In this document: piece after piece, positions 37,126-64,000 of the stretch | Position numbering within the stretch: position 1 is the stretch's first letter | Layout: each line of letters starts with the position of its first letter | Assembly: GCF_963675165.1 (NCBI RefSeq) | Contig: NC_087381.1 | Span: 62,001 to 126,000, forward strand | DNA length: 64,000 nucleotides | DNA from: Halichondria panicea | Taxonomy: Eukaryota; Porifera; Demospongiae; Suberitida; Halichondriidae | Direction of reading: 5' to 3' | The notes under the pieces: model-generated | What the model saw: only the letters and a program-made list of their open reading frames with translations | Told to the model about the DNA's origin: nothing | Database searches by the model: none | Made by a program: the position numbers and the translations under genes

Positions 37126-37536
37126 CCATGGAGGACCGCAGGAGTACTAGCTACAAGGTGTTGCGAGTATTGCGGGTAGATTGCGAAATCTGTCTCTGCA
37201 GACACCACGAGGGAGAATTTATACGCATGCGCAGTGGGACCAACACGTGTTGCTGTGTAAGATGGGTGTGTGTAAATGTATGACTTCCTGTCAACATTAT
37301 TAGAGAGGGCGTGGCAGGGGTGTGTGTGTGTACAGATTGGTTTCCTGTAAATCTAACACCACAGAGTCTAGCTAGCTAGCTATAGCTTCCACCCTAGCTA
37401 GCTTCCATCCCTAGCTAGCTTCCACCCCTAGCTAGCTGCCTGAATGAACAAGTACAGTGTGCTGTGATACCGAGAGCTCTTACCCACTACTAGTATGCAC
37501 TGAGTCAAGTTGTCCACTAAACAATCTAAAGAGAGA
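37126..37536. promoter_or_regulatory. Upstream region of SLC25A44-like gene
   Basis: Contains short direct repeats of CTAGCTAGCTTCCACCC (37370-37435), probably in the promoter or 5' UTR. No exon is seen. Confidence 0.35.
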
Positions 37537-38950
37537 ATGGATAAACTACAAAATGGTCAGATGATCGAATGGGACGATCTCGATAAGAAACGTTACTATG
37601 TGATTGGTCCGAGTCTATTCCTGTTTGTCCGAGCCTTCATCTACCCATTCACATTCATAAAGACACGACTGTTCATGCAGCCCCAACACACCATCTACAA
37701 CGGTACTTTCGATGCATTCAGAAAAGTTATAAAATACGAAGGCATTCTCGGGTTATATAAAGGCTTTAATGTGAGCATTTTAGGATTAGCCGCGGGGCAA
37801 ATGTATATCACCACATACGAACTAACTAGAAGCCGATTGGTAGGATATTCTACAGAGGTCAAAGGTCTAATAGCGGGAGCTACGGCTACGTGTGTTGGAC
37901 AGACCGTGACTGTACCGATCGATATACTCTCACAGCACCTCATGATGGAGGGTCAGGTCACCACGGCAACAACGAGGCCAAGAGCACCGTACGTCCTAGT
38001 CAAAAATACTGATTATATAATACCTGAACAAAAGGTTCGATTTCGAAGTGCAGTGACGATTGCTCGTGAGATATTTGAGAGAGAAGGACTTCGTGGGTTT
38101 TATCGAGGCTATGGTATGAGTCTGCTAACATATGCTCCCAATAGTGGACTATGGTGGTCCTTCTATGGTGGGACTTTCAGGCTGAATGTGGAGCATGGGT
38201 TGACAGATGTGTTCCCAGTGGCTGTGGTGCAGGCGTATTGTGGAGTGGTCTCGGCTATTGCAGCTAGCATCCTCACCAACCCTCTGGACGTGGTCAGGAC
38301 AAGGTATCAGGTCAGTCATTACTTGTTAATGTGTACAGTGGTTTGCATAAGGTAGTTGGGATGTCATAGCAAAACCACAATATTAGCTATGGCTATTCTT
38401 AGAAGAAGGTTGTATCAATTCTTAACGCTCTGGACAACTATTGTGGAAACCACTGTAGCTGTAGTATTTGTATGATGTCCTCTCTCTTTGATATTGGAGT
38501 GACACATACAGTGGTCCCGGGTGTTGTCTTGTTCTCCCGTGTTTACACCAGCTACTAATTAGCGTGAACATTTCTAGCCTCATAATTAGTGAAAGTACTT
38601 GTTAGCATTTGTAATAGTCCCTACCTAATGCTGGGTCAGCTAGTTCATGATAGTGTGGTTGTTAGGGGATCATTTTCCACACATTAATTGTATTGCTTCC
38701 TCCATTTCTTTTATTTCCTTCACACACCCACACACAACCTCACACACACACCCACACACACACGCCCACACAGCTTGCAGCTCGTGACTCCTCACTGATG
38801 TCCACTGTGCAGCGGCTCTGGCAGGAAGAGGGTGTGGCTTTCTTTCGTAAGGGGCTGAGTGCACGGATATGGTCCACTGCTCCCACCTCGGCTATACTAG
38901 TAGTCAGTTATGAATGGGTCAAAAGAATGAGCCTAAAAACGAATTCTTAG
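37537..38950 (+). CDS. SLC25A44: Mitochondrial carrier, SLC25A44-like
   Basis: Two exons (37537-38310, 38774-38950) join in frame to 316 codons, the normal carrier length. Three carrier repeats show the signature prolines: YPFTFIKTR, VPIDILSQH and NPLDVVRTR. IEWDDLDKKRYYVIGPS at the start, YITTYELTR, VPIDILSQHLMM and GLRGFYRGYGMSLLTYAPNS are close to SLC25A44. In mammals SLC25A44 imports branched-chain amino acids into mitochondria; the same substrate here is inference. An ATG start was chosen over an in-frame TTG because it begins MDKLQNGQMIEWDDLDKK, matching the family N-terminus. Confidence 0.95.
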
Positions 38951-39133
38951 ATAGTAATATTATAATATAATTATTAGCTTAATTAGTGTAATTATGTGTT
39001 GTGCTGTGTTTATGTGTTGTTTTGGTCTATTTATCATTTCACGGTTAATATTTTTATATCTCATGTCAACAACAAATTGTAAAGAAAAAATAATATTGTG
39101 TCTAAATACGAAAATGACATAATTATTACAAAC

Positions 39134-41155
39134 CTAAATGTCCGAGTGTTTAACGTCAGTGAGGGTTGGAGGTTTCTCTTCTTTATGGCTTGTAGTCTTG
39201 ACACGTACGATAATAATGACCAATACTAGGACAGCCATTAGCAGGGCCAGAGAGAAGACACAGCACAGTGTAACTGTAGTCAATAGCAACGTGTGGTACT
39301 CCATTCTAGAGTATTCTAGTTCCATTGAACATTGCATGAACAGTTCACTGTTTGAGGGGGCGGCTGCTGTAGTGGTTGGTGTTTGTGGAGGCGTTATGGT
39401 GGTTGTGGGGGCGGATGGGGGTGTGGTAGTAGTGGGGGCGTGGGCGGTAGTATCTGCAGTGGTACTAGGGACCTCAGTGGGTGGGTTCGTTTTCAGAGCT
39501 TTGAATGTTATAAAGGCCGCATCAACTCCAGTGACATTGTGCGTGTTGGTGAGTGTGAGCATATCAAACACTCGTAGTGATGGTGAACATGTTTCATCAC
39601 TGGCACAGTTGGTTTGTTCGATTATGAGGACATGTTTTTGACTGTAGAATGTAGGGCAATCACTGGAATAGCCAATCAAATTAGTAGAATAATCAGTCGA
39701 ATTTTGATGAAAAAACTGTTCAATTTGAATGCAATCCACACCATACGATTCATTGAGTAGCTCCACATAACAAATGTAGTGTAAATGAGAGCCAGCATCG
39801 ACAAACACAACATTTTGCACCTCTCCTCTCACTTTAAGAGACAACGATTGATAATTACCGTGTAAGTGCAATAGTGTGAGGACTGTCCCTGATTGGTCCA
39901 CCACGGCTCCATAACCACCACCCTCGGCTATGTATACAGTACCCACCACATCAGACCATAGTTTATAGAATTCTTTCGCTCGAGCATCAAAGAAGACAGT
40001 AGCCTCTTTACACTGCACTAGCATCCTCTGTCTGTGCTGGCTGTAGACTAGTCTCTGTATTGTATTGCAAGGTTCGGGTGTTGAGAATGTGCGCGTTGTT
40101 CCATCAATAAGATCTTGGGTATAAATATACCATTCTTGTGCAACGGCTACCCAAATAGTATCGACGTAGTTACTCAGAGAGTCAGTAGCTTTATAGATGA
40201 GCGTGTTACTCAGTAGGGTGAGGTTGTACCAGTTGGGAGTCACCACTAACACAATCCCTCCGTGATAGCCCCAAACACTGTTGTCATATTTCCTAAATCT
40301 CCTCAGATATTCTCTTAGTTCCGGTGTGACGTATGTTACAGTGACAAACGTATCACCATTGATTGTGAATGCTTTAATTGTGTTGGGCTTGTGACCCACT
40401 TCCAGTGTGTCATAGGAAAGGTACGGAGGATTGGAGGTGTTCAGGTTGACCACTAGTACTCTGGTATCCATGACAATGTAGGCATAGTTGTGTAGCACAG
40501 CGTATAATAGTTCAGTGTTTGATTTGTCATTTGTCAGTGGGCCCTGACCAGAGCCATCGCTGGTCAGAATAATGGCCGTGTGATTGTTAGATAGTATGAA
40601 TTCTTCTACAGTAGCTTGATTCGTTAGTGCATTGAACTTTGTAACCGACATGTTTCCATTGACGGAGAATGTGTACAAGCAGCCATTGACATTGTCTACA
40701 TGAGAGAGAGAGGGGGGAGGGAAGAGTATCCGGTAATAACATATAATGGGGATTACCAAGTCAGCAGATATAATTGTATGCATGGTCATGAATTACAGAC
40801 TATAGCAGCCAGTACGACTGTCTCAATTACTTATAATGATGACACATCATTCATCTATACGAATGGAATGTGCAAGCTAGCATGCAAGCTGACTTGCACC
40901 ATCTCTGGCTACCATTACTTTAGCTTCAGCAAGTCAAGTGTATACCAAACACTGCATGGAGCTGATTATAAAGTAATGGGGCTTCAACCGTAAACATGAT
41001 TGCATAATTATTATACAAACAAACACATTACAGGTTAACTCACTTTCTGCATTTGTTTCATCGGTCATGATCATGTGCACTGGATCCATGGCAACACTTA
41101 GTGTGCACCCCAGCAGAACCAGGAAGCTCAGCACTAATAGCAGTGAGCTGATCAT
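39134..41155 (-). CDS. Large type I membrane protein with Thr/Pro-rich stalk, unknown family
   Basis: Two exons (41044-41155 and 39134-40695) join in frame to 557 codons. The first encodes a signal peptide (MISSLLLVLSFLVLLGCTLS). The ectodomain of about 400 residues has alternating hydrophobic strands and many N-glycosylation sequons, suggesting a beta-rich fold such as a propeller (inference). A mucin-like stalk (PTTTTPPSAPTTTITPPQTP) is followed by a single transmembrane helix (LCCVFSLALLMAVLVLVIII) and a short tail (VKTTSHKEEKPPTLTDVKHS). I recognise no family. Its neighbours are two smaller one-pass membrane proteins. Confidence 0.82.
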
Positions 41156-41444
41156 TATGCAATGTGTAACAGCTGAATGAGAACTTCCTTACACCCACTA
41201 TCTGTTTTATAGAAGGGTAGATAATGGTATTCATAACCATACAATGGTTTCTCTGGTGTTTCCCTGGGCAATTCCCTTTGTAACACAATATATATTATGT
41301 CATGTGCCGTGAATTTGGTATAAAAATAATGAATCTATTCTTTGGGGAGGTCTAACCAGTGCACGCAGGCTGATTGTTGCACATATAATGCACTATACTA
41401 GCTGCAGCAAGATCAGCTAGTGCATGAATGACTGCTGACTAATA

Positions 41445-42046
41445 ATGCAGCCTATTAATATTCAAATGCTGGTGGTGGTGATAGCCCTAGGATGGACAGG
41501 TAAGCAGTTACTCAGCTACTCATGCATTCAGACAATTACCATTCTTCCACAGTGTGTTGTGAGGCCAGTAATACCACCAGGACAACACCTCCTGAACAGC
41601 CGGGCACAGTCTCTGATAGCAACACAACCATTAGATACTTGATTGTAGCATTTGCAGGGGGCTTACTTGCAGTATCCATGGTGATGGTGGCTTTGGTATT
41701 TACTCTGGCCTGCTATTTCAGCACCTCAAACCTCTACAGGCAAGTAGTGTGCAGTATCAGGATTACACTTAAATAGCATTACTCTAATATCACTCCTTGC
41801 AGAAGGCTGAGGAGACCTAGTAGACCTCCTACTGTCATAGCAGGTGATAATGACGCGTTAACCTTTGTGAATCCACTTTTCCAGCAGGAAAGAGGTCCAA
41901 TGCAACCAGCACGATTAGTCCCTTCTCTTCGCAAAGGGAATACGACCACTGTTATCACTCTACATCAGAGTCAACAGGAGACAGACACTGTCGGTTACGA
42001 CCAGTCGAACCAGGTCCCCCTCAATCCTGCACACAAACTGATGTAG
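41445..42046 (+). CDS. Small type I membrane protein, unknown family
   Basis: Three exons (41445-41499, 41553-41739, 41803-42046) join to 161 codons. Order: signal peptide (MQPINIQMLVVVIALGWT), a short Thr/Ser ectodomain of about 30 residues with N-X-T sequons, a transmembrane helix (LIVAFAGGLLAVSMVMVALV) and a cytoplasmic tail of about 85 residues (TFVNPLFQQERGP, ending NPAHKLM). The second intron is 63 bp and must use a GC donor (CTACAG|GCAAGT); the nearby GT donor gives an immediate stop. The tail's Asn-Pro-x-Phe-like LNPAH and FVNPLF could be endocytic signals (inference). Confidence 0.65.
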
Positions 42047-42109
42047 CTCACTATTACATGCATGGACACACAGGTCTTGACCAAACTGTTTTTTTACCCA
42101 CTTTTGGTT

Positions 42110-42790
42110 TTATTTTCTGTTCAAATCTTTTTATTATTATTTTATTATGAGAGCTTTACAGCATATGACATTACAGAAAATAGAGCAAGGTAGTAAGGTC
42201 TAGCAGGCATACATCCTAATGCTGACAGACTTACCCCTTTTCAGGGGCAGCTGGAACAAAACAAAACAAGAAAAAAAAAAAAAAAAAAAAAAAATCATTA
42301 AATTGTGTGGCAGTTCTGGCATGGGCATATCAGGTGGTACGAGCACACATCCGATTGTTCAAAATTTCTTTCAAAATTAGATATTAAATATTGCCGTACT
42401 TTTTGTTTTATACTGTAGACAGATGCTGAAAAGTCCAATATATCAGCCGGGAGTGAGTTCCATAATTTGGCAATTCTGTTTAGGTAGAAATGTCTTGTAT
42501 AGTTGGTTTTTCCCCTTTTCACATAAAGTTTCCTTCCAGTTTGACCTGCTCTTGTTTTACTTGATATGAAAGATACTAGTTGAGCAATGGTATTTTGGGG
42601 CGATTTCAGACATTTTACAAGATACATAATGTCCTGCAATTCTAGCCAATGCATTAGTGGTAACAATTTTAGTTTCAATAGTCTTGATTTGTAACATGAG
42701 GTAAAGTCGTTCAGAATGTATTTCGTAGCTCTTTTTTGTACACGTTCTATACTTTGTATGTCTTTGATATACATTGGCCTCCATAACTGA
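42110..42790 (-). mobile_element. Non-LTR retrotransposon 3' fragment
   Basis: A minus-strand frame at 42298-42774 encodes the C-terminal end of a reverse transcriptase ORF2: IQSIERVQKRATKYILNDF, SRLLKLKLLPL, RGKTNYTRHFYLNRIAKLWN. This matches the tail of jockey/CR1/RTE-type LINEs. Downstream on the same strand is a T-rich run, a small hairpin (CCCCTGAAAAGGGG near 42235) and an AATAAT-rich end near 42125. The 5' part, including the catalytic RT core and endonuclease, is missing, so the copy is 5'-truncated and inactive. Confidence 0.8.
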
Positions 42791-43091
42791 GAGCAGTATG
42801 ATAGGTTACTTCTTACTTCTATACTGTTTTGCTATTGTTTTGCTTTAATTTCTGTAACAGCCCCCTCTTGCTTCTCATGACATAATAAATTGTGTTTGTT
42901 GGTCTCTGTGCTCTTGTTCCGTGGGCAACCTCTAAGCATTCACGTGAGACCAATTAATAATGTCAAGGGTAATTTTCTAGGTATTCCCCCTATAATGGCA
43001 TGTGGAAATAAATATAATTATTCAGTGTCTCTTTAATAGGTATACTACTTTTATAGATAGATCTAACATCTGTATACTGCAGTCTACTAAT
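42791..43091. other. Intergenic, no feature recognised
   Basis: AT-rich sequence between the LINE fragment and the next start codon. Nothing coding is seen. Confidence 0.4.
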
Positions 43092-50090
<6,999 letters not shown>

Positions 50091-50389
50091 AACTCTTTTA
50101 CACATGCACTGATTCTGTTGTTGTCCCTGTATCCCATTACACATTGTACAGTTCATATAATTATAACTGTTGATTTTTGTGTTTATTATGGAAAAAACGA
50201 CAACATTGAATGATGGTACTAGCGAACACATTGATTAAAGTACCATTGATTGAGAGTAACTTATTGTTATCCACTAATCTCCGCGCTCCTGCAGTGCGCG
50301 CAGGTATCGGCCAGATATCACGTGATCCATACCTATTTATAATTGTTGTATCTGACGATCTTTGCCTGATAGTTAAGTGGTATGGAATC
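50091..50389. promoter_or_regulatory. Short intergenic region, MGAT1 promoter
   Basis: Tandem (same-strand) gene spacing of about 300 bp. It contains a GCGC palindrome (GCAGTGCGCGCAGG, 50291-50304). No further motif was recognised. Confidence 0.35.
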
Positions 50390-50508
50390 ATGCGGATAGT
50401 GTCTCCCTATTCACTGTGCACTCTAGTGCTCGTGTGGACGGTGCTCTTCCTGGCCGTAATGAGATACCTACTCTATAGTTCACAACAGGTGAGTGTTTCT
50501 TAGCTGAG

Positions 50509-50546
<38 letters not shown>

Positions 50547-52977
50547 ACACCCTCACAACACACACACACACACACACACACACCCTCACATCACACACAG
50601 AGTTGGTACAACAATGAACAGGACACTTTATTGAGTGGTGTAGAGTTTAGAATAGACAATTTTGATAAGAGAAATCTGCGACAATTGAACGAACTTTACT
50701 CAGAAATGCGGAGAATGGAAGGTACACCCACACACCCACATCACACACACACACACACACATGATATATTATTATTAAATTATACAACCCCAGGACTAAT
50801 AGCTGCTCAGCCATCATGCTGTAACCAGAGCAGAGGGGATTCCCCCGTGGTGTCCAATGAGAAGGGGGGTGTGCTGACAAAGAGGGCAGGGCCTGATCTA
50901 CCCATGCCCATATTAGTCATTGCCTGCAATAGAGTCGATTATCTCAAGCAAACACTTAATAAGCTGCTAGAGTGAGTCATCCATAGTGTGTTCCTTTAAA
51001 GTTAGACTTGTTTTTTAGTTGCATCACTTGTTACACAGCATCACTACCATCACTGCTTACACACCATCCACTTGTCACACACCATCACTTGTCACACACT
51101 ATCCATTGCTTACACACCATCACTTGTTACACACCATCACTTGTCACACACTATCCATTGCTTACACACCATCACTTGTCACACAGGTTTCGTCCCTCGG
51201 CTGCCTTGTTCCCTATAGTAGTGAGTCAGGACTGTGGTCATGTACCCACTGCCAACGCCATCGCTGAGTATGGCACTAAAGTCACACACATCAAGGTGAG
51301 CAACATTCCACCCCCACACACACCCTCACACCTCACACACCCCTCACAGCATCCGGACCTCAGTGAGCCTAAAATCCCCGTTTCCCAACGTAGTATGAAG
51401 AACACAAAAGCTGAGATTGGATATTTCAAGATCTCTAGACATTATAAATGGGCACTCAGTCAAATATTTGATGTCATGAACTATGAATATGTCATCATCG
51501 TTGAAGGTACGCCTAATGTAGTGTAGTATAATAATTATTATGATTATATTGACCACACCCCCTTGACCACACCCCTTTCAGACGATCTCCTCGTGGCGCC
51601 AGATTTCTACTCTTATTTCCAATCCCTTCGTAAGCTGTTGGACTTTGACCCCAGTGTCTGGTGCGTGTCAGCTTGGAACGACAATGGGAAGGATGGATAC
51701 ATCGACACCTCCGCTAACGGTGTGCGGATGAGACTAGAGTGCCCTTAGAGTTAGGATGATCCAATTTCAATTCTAAAATATATATTTGTTGTAGCTCTTT
51801 GAAAGGCCATCTAATGGTGGGCTTAGATCAGCGATTGCTTTTGTTCCATTTTCAAACAGAAAGCATGGGCTATTATTAGTGGGTGATTTGTACGAAAAAG
51901 GCCTATTTTGATAGCAAACTTTGATTGCTCATAACTTGAGTTAGGATTGTCCAATTTCATATCTAAAAATTGCATTTTGTAGCTCTTTGAAAGGCCTATC
52001 TAATGATGTGTTACATTACGTTGCTATAATTATTCCCTCAGATCGACTATATAGGACAGACTTCTTTCCTGGTTTGGGCTGGATGATGAACAAGCTATTA
52101 TGGGACGAATTCAAACCAAAGTGGCCAACAAAGTGAGCAATGCTTGCAGCGTGTCACATGACTGTATCACATGATCTGCAGGTTCTGGGACGACTGGGTA
52201 CGAGAACCGGATCAGCGAAAAAATAGGTTAGTCCATTATATAATTATTGCTACTATTAACTACTTGATTGTGACAGAGCGTGTATTCGTCCTGAGGTGTC
52301 CCGCACTAAGACCATAGGCAAGGCTGGTGTGAGCACAGGGCTCTACTACACTCAGCACCTCCAGTACATTGTCCTCAACAGCCAACCAGTCGACTTCACC
52401 ACCAAGAACCTCACCTACCTGTATCAGGTATACTAACTGAGCGCTCATAATTGGAGCTTGGATTGTGTAATTAAAAGATGCATCTTGTAGCTCTTTGAAA
52501 GGTCTATCTAATGATGTGTTTAGATCAGTGGTTGCTAACAGAATGAATGTTCAACGCTCAAAGAAAAGCCTGGGTTGTAATCAGATGATATGCTCCTCCA
52601 TCCTCAGAGTGTGTATGACACTGAGGTACTGCCCAGTGTGTATGACCTCCCTCGAGTGGACATCGGGAGTCTCATGTCAGGGGGTGTGGCAGAGGCGGGG
52701 CCTGTGCAGATCCGTTACTCCTCCAAGAAAGAATTTGAAGTACTAGCCAAGAAACTCAAGATAATGTCCGACTTCAGAGTAAGCAATTTACGTATATGTA
52801 TGCTGTCTTCCATCTATATATATATTTGTGAATAAGTTTGTATCATCTTAACGCACGTTCTCATTGTAGGGTGGTGTGCCGAGGACTGCCTACAAGGGAG
52901 TGGTGAGCTTCTCGTATAGAGGTCGTAGGGTTCATCTCGTACCACCGCAACTATTTCAATATAACTCTCTGCCTTAG
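50390..52977 (+). CDS. MGAT1: MGAT1: alpha-1,3-mannosyl-glycoprotein 2-beta-N-acetylglucosaminyltransferase
   Basis: About eleven exons encode a type II Golgi membrane protein. There is a short cytoplasmic start MRIVSPYSL, a signal-anchor ([20 protein letters not shown]), a stem, then the GnT-I catalytic domain. Landmarks: [35 protein letters not shown]-like SRHYKWAL, the metal-binding [61 protein letters not shown] and the terminal [17 protein letters not shown]. The enzyme adds the first GlcNAc to Man5 glycans, opening the hybrid/complex N-glycan pathway. The metal site (EDD) and the donor-binding region look intact. One exon edge near 51720 joins ANG to DRLYRTDFF in frame. Introns near 51750-52020 and 52440-52590 carry dispersed repeats. 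Confidence 0.95.
51745..52020. repeat. Dispersed repeat (family B') in MGAT1 intron
   Basis: Contains two copies of GTAGCTCTTTGAAAGGCC followed by ATCTAATG-TGT, around a central ATGGGCTATTATTAGTGGGT. Relatives lie at about 52455-52575 and 58550-58740. Confidence 0.75.
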
Positions 52978-53491
52978 CTGATACATGGACCACCCCCTCT
53001 TGTGTTATATTGGTGTATTAAGGCAATGTCATTTGCTTAAATCTTTAGTACAATATTATTATTGAACAACAGTTATTTCAAGTAACGACCTTTACCCACA
53101 TACATGAATGAATCTGCAAAAGACGAGCCCCGCCTCTCTTTTCTCACAAAAGGTGAATAGCTAAAATAAGACTTTCCTAAACATTCTGCTAACTAGCACA
53201 CACGGTCGGAGGGAGGTGATCAGCAGCAGCTAGGAGAAAGGCAGCCATTGATAGTTGAGGGACCACACTACAGGCAGACGGTTGTGGTGAGCTAGCTGAT
53301 ACACAGTAGGGGGGCGGGGCAACAGCTTGTATATGACACACTGATAGTTGTATTGATGCAATGGCTAGCTTGCACTGTGTGTGCTGTTACATGCATCACT
53401 ATTGTTTTTGGCATTGGCTATAAATGAGTGTTTTTTTTCGATTGGTTGATTTCCCTTATTATTGTGTTGTTGTGTTGTTGTCTGTGTTTAG
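52978..53491. promoter_or_regulatory. Upstream region of NEK9-like gene
   Basis: No open exon. The segment 53160-53300 is moderately GC-rich and may contain a 5' UTR exon ending at a GTGAGCT donor near 53286. The ATG at 53492 lies a few bases after a TTTAG acceptor-like sequence. Confidence 0.35.
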
Positions 53492-62726
<9,235 letters not shown>

Positions 62727-62971
62727 ACTGTTAAATTATATTGTGCACGTGATTTTCTGTGTAGACAAACCGATTGATCACTTATTTTTTTATAAAACCA
62801 ATGCGTCAATTCTGTTCAATTTTATGATTATTGTATTGAAAAGATAATAAAATTAATTATTCAGATAAATAAAACATAAATAAGTAACAACATACCGGTA
62901 GATCAGCGCATGTATTTCAACGTATAATTATATTATTACTCTAGTGTCTATGATTGTGGTGTTGGTTGTTG

Positions 62972-63908
62972 TTAGTGTCTTTCCCCTTTTTCTCCAGTGA
63001 CACGCTTAAAGTCAGACATGTTGGTCGTCTCTCTCGGGTTACCATGGATACCAATGTAGTGGACTATAGTCGTCTCCTCATTGCCTTGATTGTCCTTGAT
63101 GAACAGCTGTGTGGGTGTGTGAAGTGTGTGGGTGTGTGTGATGTGTGAAGTGTGTGTGTGTGTGTGATGTGTGTGTGTGTGCTTACGGTTAGGTTTTGGA
63201 CATTCTGATATTTGACATAGTGCAGGGGAATGACAGCCTCAGGACCCGTGTCTTCAGCCGTCAGTCTGTGTGTGTGTGAGGGGATGTGAGGGTGTGTGTG
63301 TGTGTGTGATGTGTGGGCTCACTCAAAGGTTTGTAATGGCTTCCATTGCTCTGCCTGGTCAAAATCCAGCGTGTGCACCTGTACACAGAAGATAACCATA
63401 AAAAAGAATAGCTATTAATTTGTTTAATTGAAAGTTTGATTTTGGTTATTAGTACAAATTTGATACACACACACTTGACCTGGTTGATGAAGAGGCGCAC
63501 TGTCTTGGGGGCGTGGCCACTCTGAGGTCCACTGATTTGTAGTGTGTGTAGTTTGACTGGCTGTACGAACGTAAGGGAGATGATGAGTTGCTCGTCACAG
63601 TCCGACTCCAGGAAGTGGGTGTGGCCTGGGGAGAGGGCATGGCTATACGCGTGGTCATCAGCCTCGTTCAAACACTCGCTCTGCGTCTTGTCCAAGAGAG
63701 AGTTAAGGCAAATCTAGAGTGTGGATAATTAGAGAGAAATATCGATAAAAGAGAAAGTTGAGGCAAATCCAGAGTAGAGTTATCGATACAACATACCTGA
63801 CCGGGGATGGTCACATGACTAGCTGAGACCCCGCCCCCTCCTGACATAGTGCCGACATGCTGCAATATACCACCCTCCACAGCGCTTATGTCAGCACCCT
63901 TCACCTAT
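62972..63908 (-). CDS. TXNL1: Thioredoxin-like 1 (TXNL1) C-terminal PITH domain (partial)
   Basis: Minus-strand exons: about 63797-63908 (KGADISAVEGGILQHVGTMS), 63484-63716 (CLNEADDHAYSHAL, FLESDCDEQLIISLTF, QPVKLHTLQISGPQSGHAPK, VRLFINQ), 63330-63377 (HTLDFDQAEQWKPLQTFEL), 63190-63265 (EAVIPLHYVKYQNVQNL) and 62972-63107 (TLFIKDNQGNEETTIVHYIG, TNMSDFKRVTGEKGERH). The ESDCDEQL motif, KYQNV and the NMSDFKRV.GEKGE ending match TXNL1, a proteasome-associated thioredoxin. The N-terminal thioredoxin domain with its CXXC site would lie beyond the window, so PITHD1, which lacks that domain, is less likely but not excluded. Confidence 0.85.
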
Positions 63909-64000
63909 CAGGTATCAAAGTAAAATTACTGTTTTTAGGCAACACTCTAATAATTACTATACGTAAAACATCTATATAGAGAAATATTCAAATGTCGTAT

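Noticed and set aside
34000-37400. A confident protein-coding gene from the short exon-like stretches
   Set aside because: Splice phases of the stretches could not all be reconciled, so only a low-confidence candidate is listed.

Overview
This is eukaryotic nuclear DNA from an animal. Genes are split into many short exons with GT-AG introns, often 50-200 bp, and the introns are full of (CA)n/(GT)n and (CT)n tracts, minisatellites and small dispersed repeats. Compact introns, closely packed genes in both orientations and animal-specific families (a class I bHLH E protein, an ATOS/FAM214 protein, NEK9-like and PRUNE2-like genes) suggest an early-branching metazoan, most probably a sponge. The species call is inference. 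No prokaryotic features were seen.

Layout: 1-306 (-) N-terminal exons of a USP8-like deubiquitinase; 836-5316 (+) E-protein bHLH factor; 5705-7272 (-) Rab GTPase; 7524-9845 (+) single-Ig membrane receptor; 10064-10529 (-) HINT1-like HIT hydrolase, head-to-head with 10738-13372 (+) ATOS/FAM214; 13587-17991 (-) cytosolic aconitase/IRP1; 18319-19174 (+) small secreted orphan; 20047-27698 (-) Pro-rich/RhoGEF/PH/MORN protein; 28513-29109 (+) TIMM29; 29284-32627 (-) PRUNE2-type protein (DHH phosphoesterase plus BCH domain), head-to-head with 32892-33789 (+) MESH1/HDDC3; 33.8-37.1 kb, repeat-rich with weak minus-strand exon candidates; 37537-38950 (+) SLC25A44; 39134-41155 (-), 41445-42046 (+) and 43092-50090 (+), three orphan membrane proteins, the last with a 5.9-kb intron holding a 4.6-kb terminal-inverted-repeat element; 50390-52977 (+) MGAT1; 53492-62726 (+) NEK9-like kinase with RCC1 repeats and an unusual N-terminal domain; 62972 to beyond 63900 (-) C-terminal PITH part of a TXNL1-like protein.

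Most genes are unrelated housekeeping or signalling genes, not a pathway cluster. Shared structure lies in promoters (head-to-head pairs HINT1/ATOS and PRUNE2/MESH1) and in the 39-50 kb run of lineage-specific membrane proteins.

The observations most worth a second look are: a DUF4347-like, clan-CD-peptidase-like domain in front of the NEK9-type kinase; an in-frame tandem duplication of a 5' splice site in IRP1, overlapping a conserved active-site motif; a tandem array of 3' splice-site-like units at 36.6 kb; a superfamily of about 300-bp foldback elements scattered through introns; and a RhoGEF-PH-MORN protein resembling the middle of alsin without its RCC1 and VPS9 ends.
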